Shown here: piece after piece, positions 5,593-12,107 of the stretch
Numbering within the stretch: position 1 is the stretch's first letter
Layout: every line of letters begins with the position of its first letter
Assembly (NCBI GenBank): GCA_031282985.1
Contig: JAITCR010000031.1
Location: 1-12,107 of the forward strand
DNA from: Nitrososphaerota archaeon
GTDB taxonomy: Archaea; Thermoproteota; Bathyarchaeia; Bathyarchaeales; Bathycorpusculaceae
Direction of reading: 5' to 3'
Length of the DNA: 12,107 nt
Program-made: the position numbers and the translations under genes
Notes under the pieces: generated by a model
The model's input: only the letters and a program-made list of their open reading frames with translations
The model's database searches: none
What the model was told of the DNA's origin: nothing

Positions 5593-6804
5593 ATGGAGCT
5601 AAACCAATTTTATTTCAAAATGCCCGGACTCAAAACAGAGCCAATAATTGATGATAGTACCCTACGGGATGGTATTCAAATGCCTGGCTTAGCTGTTGGT
5701 CCAAAAGACGCGGCATGTATAGCCAAACTTTTAAGTGAAGTAGGCACTGAAAGAATCGAAGTATTTCATTACCAAGAACCCGACAAGCAAGCAGCAAAAC
5801 TCATAATAGATCAAAAACTAGACATGAGGGTTGCGGGTTGGTGTCGTGCAGTAAAAGAGGATATAGATAGCGCAGTAAAACTTGGCTTTAACGAAGTAGG
5901 CATATCTCATCCAGTTTCAGATATTCACTTCCAAACAAAATGGCCTGAAAAAACTCGTGAGCAAATTCTTGCAAACCTAATTGATGTAACTGAATACGCT
6001 GCAAAAACCTGTGGTTTACGTACATTTGTTCATGGAGAAGATAGCACTCGTGCAGACTGGACTTTTGAATCCAAATTAATTAATGGTGTTGCTGAAGCGG
6101 GCGCAGAATGTTATCGTGTTTGTGATACAGTAGGTATTGGCCTTTCAGATGTTGGTGCGCCCTTTCCAAGTGGTATTCCAGCAAAAATCGTTGCAATTAA
6201 GAAGGAAACAAAAATTAAAACTATTGAAATTCATGCGCATGATGACTTTGGTAATGCCGTTGAAAACACTATGGCTGCAATCAAAGCTGCTAATGGTGTT
6301 TGGGATAAAATTTACGCAAGCACTACATATCTGGGTATCGGTGAACGTGCAGGTAATGCTGAGACAGAAAAAATTATACTAAACTTGTATTTACACTACG
6401 GTGTGCGCAAGTTTGAAGGTAAAACAGAGAAGCTAAAACAGTTAGCAGACTATATAGGTCACGCAACAGGGTTCCATGTGCCACCTAACAAGGCAATTGT
6501 TGGTGATTATGGCTTTGCTCACGAGTCAGGTATCCATACTCATGGAGTCCTTAACAACCCTTGGACTTATGAACCATACCCACCAGAACTCGTTGGTAAT
6601 CAACGTAGACTAACTGTCGGCAAGCAAAGCGGCAAAGGTATAATTAAACACAAAATTACTGAAATCACAGGAAATGAACCAGACGATGCAGTAGTTGCTA
6701 CAATCGTAGACAAAGTTAAAGCTATCTATGCAAACGGTAGACGTGCATCCCTCAACGATGATGAATTCAAAAAAATCCTTCAAGACCTAAAAATCATCCA
6801 ATAA
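5593..6804 (+). CDS. Homocitrate/isopropylmalate synthase family enzyme
   Basis: 403 residues of the HMGL-like acyl-CoA condensing family (LeuA, homocitrate synthase/AksA, citramalate synthase and Re-citrate synthase). These enzymes add an acetyl group from acetyl-CoA to a 2-oxoacid. The TIM barrel begins with DSTLRDGIQMPG (21-32), where R25 and D26 are the catalytic arginine and metal ligand. The metal histidines are in EIHAHDDFGNAVENT (H215, H217). Later signatures are GIGERAGNAE (249-258) and FAHESGIHTHGV (309-320). The family's common GEQ is GIQ here, and HxHND is HAHDD. The C-terminus ends soon after the communication region, so the leucine-binding regulatory domain of full-length IPMS (about 500 residues) is absent. 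That argues against leucine feedback and leaves homocitrate-, citramalate- or isopropylmalate-type activity open; substrate cannot be read from sequence alone. The SD (AGGGA) is weak. It stands alone, behind a palindrome. Confidence 0.85.
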   Translation: MELNQFYFKMPGLKTEPIIDDSTLRDGIQMPGLAVGPKDAACIAKLLSEVGTERIEVFHYQEPDKQAAKLIIDQKLDMRVAGWCRAVKEDIDSAVKLGFNEVGISHPVSDIHFQTKWPEKTREQILANLIDVTEYAAKTCGLRTFVHGEDSTRADWTFESKLINGVAEAGAECYRVCDTVGIGLSDVGAPFPSGIPAKIVAIKKETKIKTIEIHAHDDFGNAVENTMAAIKAANGVWDKIYASTTYLGIGERAGNAETEKIILNLYLHYGVRKFEGKTEKLKQLADYIGHATGFHVPPNKAIVGDYGFAHESGIHTHGVLNNPWTYEPYPPELVGNQRRLTVGKQSGKGIIKHKITEITGNEPDDAVVATIVDKVKAIYANGRRASLNDDEFKKILQDLKIIQ

Positions 6805-6877
6805 ACCCATCCCAAATGTTATGGTTTCACAATAACTCTCAATATTTTTGACATTCCGTTTTCAATTTCTAATGCTA

Positions 6878-6888
6878 AATTATAAATT
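6878..6888 (+). promoter_or_regulatory. Possible TATA box of tiaS
   Basis: AATTATAAATT, a good archaeal TATA match, lies in the gap after the preceding gene. A start about 26 nt downstream (near 6908) leaves a leader of about 80 nt before the preferred ATG at 6991. It also argues against a start at 6889, which would lie upstream of the transcript. Confidence 0.5.
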
Positions 6889-6990
6889 TTGCAGGGTCTA
6901 AACCGTCAAAACAAGCCTTCTTTATTAATATCCACAATTACATTGTACAAAAAGAACGTGGAGATTGGGTGTTTGACTAATACTTCTTTT

Positions 6991-8313
6991 ATGCATATTG
7001 GTATAGATGATACCGATTCAGTCAAAGGCGGTTGCACTACTTATCTTGCCGCAGTTTTAGCAGAAAAACTCACTCAAATGCATGTACACTTCATTGACTA
7101 CCCTGCACTGATACGACTTAACCCAAATGTACCTTGGAAGACTCGAGGAAACGGGGCCATTTGTCTACGTTTTCGCCATCCATCACATTTGATAGATGAT
7201 ATTAAACAATTAGTTCTAAACTTTTGGGAACAACACTCACAGACAGATAACAAAGGAACTGACCCTGGAATAGTGTTTTATCAGCATGAACATATCCCGC
7301 AAGGATTGACAACGTTTTCTCGACAAGCCGAAACCAGTATAGTTACCATAAAACAAGTCGTTAAACTAATCCGTCAAGTAGGCGCAGAAGCATTAGGCTA
7401 CAACACCTGCAGAGGCCTCATAGGCGCATTAGCTGCCATAGGCGAAACCCTAACTGGTGATTACACCTATGAGTTAATTGCCTACCGTACAGCTGCGAAT
7501 TGGGGCACAAAGCGATGTGTTGACAAAGAATCCATCTTTAACATGGATCAGATGCTGCAGCCAACAGTTTTTAACAACGTAGACGCCGAGAAAAATCGAA
7601 TTATAATTACTCCACGTGGGCCTGATCCTATATTGTTCGGTATTAGGGGTGAAACAGCTGACGTGGTGAAACAGGCCTTTAGACTTATTAAACCTTTAGA
7701 ACCTGTGGAACGTTGGACAATTTTCAGATCAAATCAGGGTACCGATGCGCATTTGACACGAGTTAATTCAATAAAAAATTTAAAACGCTTTAATTCTGTA
7801 ATTCTCAAATCCGTTGTTTCCCAAAACCCACGAATCATACCTGTTCGACATGTACTTTTTAGTGTTAAGGATACCTTTAGCGAAATTGATTGCATAGCAT
7901 ACGAACCCACAGGTGACTTGCGCAAAGCAGCCCGCGAACTTGTAATCGGTGACTGCGTAGAAGTTGTAGGCGCAGTAAATAGGGCAACAAAAGATAAACA
8001 TTTAACATTAAACCTTGAAAAAATCAACGTTTTAACGCTTAATCAAAAACTGGTACAGCAAAACCCGTTTTGCCCTGCCTGTCAAAAACGTTTAAAATCT
8101 ATGGGTAAACATCAGGGACTTAGATGTGAGCAGTGTGGCAAAAAATTTGCTAATCTTAAGAAACAAGAAACTGTATTGCCGCGAACACTTAAACAGGGGC
8201 TATATGTAACTTCTACTCGTTCACAGCGACATTTAACTAAACCTCTAAGACGATTTGGACAAGAAAAACAAGGTGAATCAGTTATGCTTGTCAAAGATTG
8301 GCATTTTCCATAG
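6991..8313 (+). CDS. tiaS: tRNA(Ile2) 2-agmatinylcytidine synthetase TiaS
   Basis: 440 residues from ATG 6991. TiaS uses ATP and agmatine to convert C34 of tRNA(Ile2) (CAU anticodon) to agmatidine, so that it reads AUA as isoleucine. The N-terminus MHIGIDDTDSVKGGCTTYLA (1-20) is the family's ATP-binding start, followed by PWKTRGNGAICLRF (48-61) and NTCRGLIGALAAIG (138-151). Then come PDPILFGIRGE (211-221) and FRSNQGTDAHL. An OB-fold (about 281-345) and a C-terminal zinc ribbon with C361, C364, C379 and C382 complete the known architecture. The reading frame is open back to 6889, but family proteins start right at IDDTDS, and the TATA candidate lies at 6878-6888. No good SD precedes 6991, and the TTG at 6973 is an alternative start. 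It is a single gene between unrelated neighbours. Confidence 0.95.
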   Translation: MHIGIDDTDSVKGGCTTYLAAVLAEKLTQMHVHFIDYPALIRLNPNVPWKTRGNGAICLRFRHPSHLIDDIKQLVLNFWEQHSQTDNKGTDPGIVFYQHEHIPQGLTTFSRQAETSIVTIKQVVKLIRQVGAEALGYNTCRGLIGALAAIGETLTGDYTYELIAYRTAANWGTKRCVDKESIFNMDQMLQPTVFNNVDAEKNRIIITPRGPDPILFGIRGETADVVKQAFRLIKPLEPVERWTIFRSNQGTDAHLTRVNSIKNLKRFNSVILKSVVSQNPRIIPVRHVLFSVKDTFSEIDCIAYEPTGDLRKAARELVIGDCVEVVGAVNRATKDKHLTLNLEKINVLTLNQKLVQQNPFCPACQKRLKSMGKHQGLRCEQCGKKFANLKKQETVLPRTLKQGLYVTSTRSQRHLTKPLRRFGQEKQGESVMLVKDWHFP

Positions 8314-8408
8314 TTTGGTCAAGTTAATTCTTAACAAATATGTGAATTTCTTTTTGTTTGACTAAATAGTGAATTTTGAGTATTAACGTTGTTATTTTGT
8401 GGATAATT

Positions 8409-8418
8409 CTTTAAATTT
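8409..8418 (+). promoter_or_regulatory. Possible TATA box of alaS
   Basis: CTTTAAATTT sits 57-66 nt before the alaS ATG and would place transcription start near 8438, with a leader of about 35-40 nt. The 160-nt gap between tiaS and alaS shows no other gene. Confidence 0.45.
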
Positions 8419-8474
8419 GTGAAAAACATACCTTTCCAAGTAACTCTAATTTACGGTGTAAAAGAGGCATCTTT

Positions 8475-11282
8475 ATGGTTGAGAAAAACTTTCCAGCAGA
8501 AGCATATGAATTGGCCTTCTTTAAACAAGAAGGCTTTATACGTAAGCTTTGTCCAAAATGTGGCGAATATTTCTGGACACAAGATTCTAACATGGAAACT
8601 TGTGGGGAATCAAGCTCTGATGAATGTGGACATTACACATTCATAGACGATCCAGCAACAACAAAACGTTTTACTCTGCCTGAAATGCGCGAAGCATTTC
8701 TTTCGTTTTTTGAACAAAATAACCATACACGCATTAAACCTTATCCTGTTGTAGCTCGATGGCGAAGTGATATTTACCTAACACATGCAAGCATTATTGA
8801 CTTTCAACCATACGTAACCGAAGGTATCTCACCGCCGCCAGCAAATCCATTGGTTATTTCTCAGCCAAGTATTAGGTTAACTGACATTCCAAATACAGGA
8901 CCAACATTTGGTAGGCACTTGACCATTTTCGAAATGGGTGGCGCACATGCATTTAATTTGCCTGATAAAGAAGTTTACTGGAAAGATGATACCGTCCGTT
9001 ATCACCACCGTTTTGTAACTGAAGTTTTAGGCATGAAGAGTGACGAAGTCGTATACAAAGAAGGCGTGTGGATTGGTGGTGGTAATGCTGGCCCTGATGT
9101 TGAATGCATAGTACGTGGCTTAGAAGTTGGTACTCTCGTGTTTATGCAATACAAGGTGATCGGCGATAAATTTGTTGAATTGCCCATTCGTACTGTTGAT
9201 ACTGGTTATGGTCTTGATCGTCTTGCTTGGATAAGCCAAGGTGTGCATAGCTGTTTTCAAGCAATTTATGGTGGTAACATGTTAAACAAAATTTATGATA
9301 TGGCAGGTATAACTAATGTTGATAATGATTTTCTCTCACATGTTGCCAAGTATTCAGGTCTTGTTAATGTGGATAAGACTGCAAATCGCATGGTGTTACG
9401 CAAACGTGTTTCTCAATTAACTGGTATTGACCTTGAAACATTAGAGAAGCGCCTTATTCCAATTGAAAACGTTTGGGCAATAACTGATCATACAAAAACT
9501 CTTAGCTTCATGCTAAGCGAAGGTATTGTACCTTCTAACATTCAAGAGGGCTATCTAGCGAGACTACTTTTCCGCCGCGTATACCGTTTAATGCTTACCT
9601 TAAACATGAAAACTGATAGGCTATATGACATAATTGATTTGCAGTCTAATTATTGGTCAAAGGACTTCCCACAAATTAAAGCGATGCAAACTGAAATTGT
9701 TGAAATGCTCAAAAATGAGGAAGAAAAATTCCAAGATACCCTCAAACGTGGCGAAGGTATGGTCAAACGCATAGCTGATGACATTAAAACAAAGGGTACT
9801 GGTAAACTGTCAGATGTGACTTTAACCGAACTTTACGACTCACATGGGTTACCCCCTGAAATTGTCAAACAGGTAGCTGAAAAAGAGGGAATACCTGTTG
9901 ATGTTCCCGAAAATTTTTACTCTCTTATAGCTAATCGCCATATAAATGCTAATAAGTCTACTGAAGAAGAGGAACAAGTTCAGACAGAAAACACACTTAA
10001 AGAAAACGCGGAAATTTTTCCTCCAACTGAACTACTTTACTATACTGATGCTTACATGAAAGAGTTCAAAGCAAAAATTCTCAAAATTATCAACGAAAAA
10101 TACATAGTTTTAGATAGAACCTGCTTTTACCCTGAAGGCGGCGGTCAACCCGCCGATGAGGGTTGGCTAAACTTTAATGGCACTATGGTAACCGTAGTTG
10201 ATACCCAAAAAATCGGCAAAGTTATCCTTCATAAAATTAATACTGCCGCACCGTTTACAGAGGGTGCAACAGTTAAAGGTTCTCTAAATTGGGATAAACG
10301 CTATAGCCTAATGAAGGCACACACCGTAACACATCTTGTTAATGGCGCAGCACGACGCGTCTTAGGTAACCACGTTTGGCAATCTGGTACACAAAAAGGT
10401 CTTGAAACATCTCGCCTTGACATTTCACATTACAAACGTTTAACCCCTGAAGAAATCCACCAAATAGAGCGCCTCACAAACCAAGCTATCATGGCAAACA
10501 TAAAAATCGACATTACATGGTACCCCAGAAATGAAGCAGAAACACGCTATGGATTCCAACTCTACCAAGGCGGCGCCGTCCCAGGAAAAGACATTCGGGT
10601 TGTTAAAACTGGTGATTGGGACATTGAAGCTTGTGCAGGCACTCACCTCAAAAGCACCATAGAAGTTGGTCTGATAAAAATCGTCTACACCGAACGAGTC
10701 CAAGACGGTGTAGAACGCTTAGGATATGCCATTGGACTCCAAGCCCTAAAAGACATACAAAAACAAGAAAAACTCCTCTGGACCCTTGCAGCCACTCTTA
10801 GTGCACCCGTTGAAAAACTTGACAAAACTGCTGAGAAAATCATAAAAGAATTCAAAGAAACACAGCAAGACAAACGACGACTAATTAAGGAACTTGCAGA
10901 AAAAGAAAGCCAAACCGCTAAAACACCCGAAGCCGCACAAGAAATCGATGGCGTGTCTATTGTTAAACGTGACTTTGGAGAAATTATCGACATTGACCGT
11001 ATGGTAACCACTGGAAGTGAAATTATCAAACAAAACACCGCAGCAGTTGCCATATTTTATGGTTCAGACGGCAAAACAGCACGAATAATGATAATGGCAG
11101 GTGACAATGCCATAGCAAAAGGAATCCATGCGGGTCAAATAATCAAACAGTCTGCCCCAATCATTGGTGGAGGAGGCGGTGGAAGACCAAATTTCGCACA
11201 AGGCGGCGGAACTTTACCTGATAAACTACAAGAGGCTATCAAAGTGGTTGAAGATGCTCTCAGACAGCAAATTAAACAATAG
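8475..11282 (+). CDS. alaS: Alanyl-tRNA synthetase, archaeal type
   Basis: 935 residues, typical of archaeal AlaRS, which charges tRNA(Ala) and clears mischarged Ser and Gly. The chain opens with the archaeal zinc-binding module (C26, C29, C43, C51), in which the last two cysteines are 7 residues apart, slightly wider than usual. The class II catalytic core follows: TFGRHLTIFEMGGAHAF for motif 2, and DTGYGLDRLAW (242-252) for motif 3. The editing domain has its zinc site in HTVTH (H616, H620) and CAGTH (C720, H724), so proofreading should be active. The C-terminal domain ends with the glycine-rich GGGGGGRPNFAQGGG (898-912). The start at 8475 fits family N-termini; the upstream AGAGG is only a moderate SD. 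Codon choice drifts within the gene, G/T-leaning around 9180 and A/C-leaning after about 10030. Confidence 0.98.
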   Translation: MVEKNFPAEAYELAFFKQEGFIRKLCPKCGEYFWTQDSNMETCGESSSDECGHYTFIDDPATTKRFTLPEMREAFLSFFEQNNHTRIKPYPVVARWRSDIYLTHASIIDFQPYVTEGISPPPANPLVISQPSIRLTDIPNTGPTFGRHLTIFEMGGAHAFNLPDKEVYWKDDTVRYHHRFVTEVLGMKSDEVVYKEGVWIGGGNAGPDVECIVRGLEVGTLVFMQYKVIGDKFVELPIRTVDTGYGLDRLAWISQGVHSCFQAIYGGNMLNKIYDMAGITNVDNDFLSHVAKYSGLVNVDKTANRMVLRKRVSQLTGIDLETLEKRLIPIENVWAITDHTKTLSFMLSEGIVPSNIQEGYLARLLFRRVYRLMLTLNMKTDRLYDIIDLQSNYWSKDFPQIKAMQTEIVEMLKNEEEKFQDTLKRGEGMVKRIADDIKTKGTGKLSDVTLTELYDSHGLPPEIVKQVAEKEGIPVDVPENFYSLIANRHINANKSTEEEEQVQTENTLKENAEIFPPTELLYYTDAYMKEFKAKILKIINEKYIVLDRTCFYPEGGGQPADEGWLNFNGTMVTVVDTQKIGKVILHKINTAAPFTEGATVKGSLNWDKRYSLMKAHTVTHLVNGAARRVLGNHVWQSGTQKGLETSRLDISHYKRLTPEEIHQIERLTNQAIMANIKIDITWYPRNEAETRYGFQLYQGGAVPGKDIRVVKTGDWDIEACAGTHLKSTIEVGLIKIVYTERVQDGVERLGYAIGLQALKDIQKQEKLLWTLAATLSAPVEKLDKTAEKIIKEFKETQQDKRRLIKELAEKESQTAKTPEAAQEIDGVSIVKRDFGEIIDIDRMVTTGSEIIKQNTAAVAIFYGSDGKTARIMIMAGDNAIAKGIHAGQIIKQSAPIIGGGGGGRPNFAQGGGTLPDKLQEAIKVVEDALRQQIKQ

Positions 11283-11303
11283 ACTTTAGTCTTTATTATT
11301 TTT
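11281..11303 (+). terminator. Short hairpin plus T tract after alaS
   Basis: AGAC-TTTA-GTCT overlaps the alaS stop and is followed by TTATTATTTTTG. The T-rich run is the likely archaeal terminator; the 4-bp stem may be incidental. Confidence 0.45.
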
Positions 11304-11312
11304 GTATTCTCA

Positions 11313-12012
11313 AACTCAGACTGCGCAAAAACGAAAATAAGTTTACGATACCCATAACGTGATTTCTGCCAAATTTTCAGAACGGCCCTTTAAACCCGCC
11401 CAAAAAAAGACAAAAACAACCAAAACACGATCTACAAACCAAAAACAGCCACCAAACCCACCCAATCACCACCAAAAACATTAAAAACTCGCCCAAAATT
11501 ATACACCAAAAACGCCAAAGACACCTCCCAGCAACCTTCACCAAACCCCTACACAAAAACTACTTAAACCCCCAACACCCCTCACCGCACCAAAAAGATA
11601 CTCCACAACCCAAGAACACTTCCAATAAAACACCCTACCATCCCTAGTACGCACATCCACACCATCAAGAACACCCTGATAAAACGCCCGCAAAATCCTG
11701 CGATAACAATACTTTGTACACTCCTCCCTCCTTGACACACACGACAGGCAGCATAATTCACATACACACACGATGCAACTTATCATTATATTTACCTACA
11801 CATTTAAAGAGTAACTGCTGTTCACACGGACAGACATAACAATCCAACACCTTATTATAAACAAACATTTCATGACCAAACGCCACACTCTTCTTAGACT
11901 CACCTGTATGAGGCTTAGCAACCAAACATTCAACTTCCATTTGTTCACAAGTTACAATATCTTGTCCATCATAAAATCCGGTGATGTCATAAAGCATTTT
12001 AGTTTGTGTGGT
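11313..12012 (-). mobile_element. Remnant of an IS1182-like insertion sequence
   Basis: The interval holds the C-terminal half of a decayed DDE transposase on the minus strand and an end-like sequence, CTCAGACTGCGCAAAAA, near 11315-11331 that may be the worn terminal repeat. The other end is missing: the transposase fades out near 12009, about where the next element's leader begins. The boundaries are approximate and no matching inverted repeat could be paired inside the window. Confidence 0.6.
11370..12009 (-). pseudogene. IS1182-like transposase, C-terminal fragment, frameshifted
   Basis: Read from 12009 leftward on the minus strand, the frame gives KMLYDITGFYDGQDIVTCEQ and then VECLVAKPHTGESKKSV. 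These match the IS1182-family region around the second Asp of the DDE triad (usually ADKGYYDGEDI). Next is DCYVCPCEQQLLFK, the family's C-terminal Cys-containing region. The frame then changes to YVNYAACRVCQ (near 11767-11730) and again to REECTKYCYRRILR. It continues to WVVEYLFGAVRGVGGLSSF, the counterpart of the VEHPFGTIKR block with the catalytic Glu retained. A further change near 11560 gives FLCRGLVKVAG. At least three frameshifts and the loss of the N-terminal half make it a pseudogene. The open stretches at 11538-11786 and 11758-11997 are pieces of it and not separate genes. The IS1182 assignment is from recalled family motifs and is moderately sure. Confidence 0.7.
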
Positions 12013-12042
12013 GCATAATTATCATTATACGAGTTAATGTTT

Positions 12043-12107
12043 ATGACATCAAAAACCCCAATAAAATACCCCTACTGTGGTAGCGACAAAGTATCAAAAA
12101 ACGGACA
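12043..12107 (+). CDS. Start of an IS1-type (InsA-like) ORF, cut by window end
   Basis: Only 21 codons are visible, from the ATG at 12043: MTSKTPIKYPYCGSDKVSKNG. This matches the N-terminal zinc-ribbon start of IS1-family InsA proteins (CPxCGSxxVxKNG), the same module that is broken in the element at 2171. The first cysteine of the usual CPYC is Tyr here, one base away from Cys, so the copy may already be inactive. Its orientation is the same as the other IS1 remnant. The boundary with the IS1182-like remnant lies somewhere near 12000-12020. Whether the rest is intact cannot be seen. Confidence 0.55.
   Translation, partial: MTSKTPIKYPYCGSDKVSKNG

Noticed and set aside
8419..8646. Plus-strand open frame overlapping the alaS start
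   Set aside because: It overlaps the conserved zinc module of alaS in another frame and has no recognisable motif.
10685..11053. Minus-strand open frame inside alaS
   Set aside because: It is antisense to the conserved C-terminal part of alaS; its serine-rich translation is typical of a shadow frame.
1..12107. tRNA, rRNA or CRISPR
   Set aside because: I looked through all intergenic stretches and saw no cloverleaf with a TTCRANY-type arm, no rRNA-like sequence and no regularly spaced repeats. A covariance search would settle weaker RNA candidates.

Overview
The window carries archaeal information-processing genes: ribosomal protein eL15, two protein subunits of archaeal/eukaryotic-type RNase P (Rpp30 and Pop5 homologues), the archaea-specific tRNA(Ile2) agmatidine synthetase TiaS, and an archaeal-type alanyl-tRNA synthetase with an N-terminal zinc cluster. 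Low GC, GGTG-type ribosome binding sites and TATA-like promoter boxes agree with an archaeon. A secreted glycoside hydrolase with InlB-like, LysM and dockerin modules points to a host-associated or sediment archaeon exposed to bacterial or chitinous polymers. My tentative guess is a Bathyarchaeia-like lineage, but this is inference from gene style only.

Layout. (a) 1-1841, minus strand: a secreted GH18/LysM/dockerin protein, followed 5 bp later by the start of a second exported protein that runs off the window. (b) 1842-2170: non-coding upstream region with repeated ACACAT/ATGTGT motifs and a small hairpin. (c) 2171-2914: a dead IS1-family insertion sequence of 744 bp with both terminal inverted repeats still visible and its transposase broken by many frameshifts. 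(d) 2983-5382, plus strand: rpl15e with a structured leader, then a tightly coupled COG1325-rnp3-rnp2 unit with 4-nt overlaps. This is the left part of the conserved archaeal exosome/proteasome/RNase P superoperon, but it stops after rnp2. (e) 5593-6804: an isolated homocitrate/isopropylmalate-synthase family enzyme behind a perfect 20-bp palindrome that overlaps a possible TATA box. (f) 6991-8313: tiaS. (g) 8475-11282: alaS. (h) 11313-12107: an insertion-sequence graveyard, with the C-terminal half of a decayed IS1182-like transposase on the minus strand and then the start of another IS1-type zinc-ribbon ORF cut by the window end.

The core genes share a theme of translation and tRNA maturation. 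RNase P removes 5' leaders, COG1325 is linked with exosome genes, TiaS modifies C34 of tRNA(Ile2), AlaRS charges tRNA(Ala), and eL15 is a large-subunit protein. I did not find a clearly new multi-gene system. The most interesting items are the modular secreted hydrolase in an archaeon, the truncated superoperon, the structured eL15 leader, the palindromic operator candidate, and abrupt reversals of the A+C versus G+T strand composition, sometimes inside a single gene.
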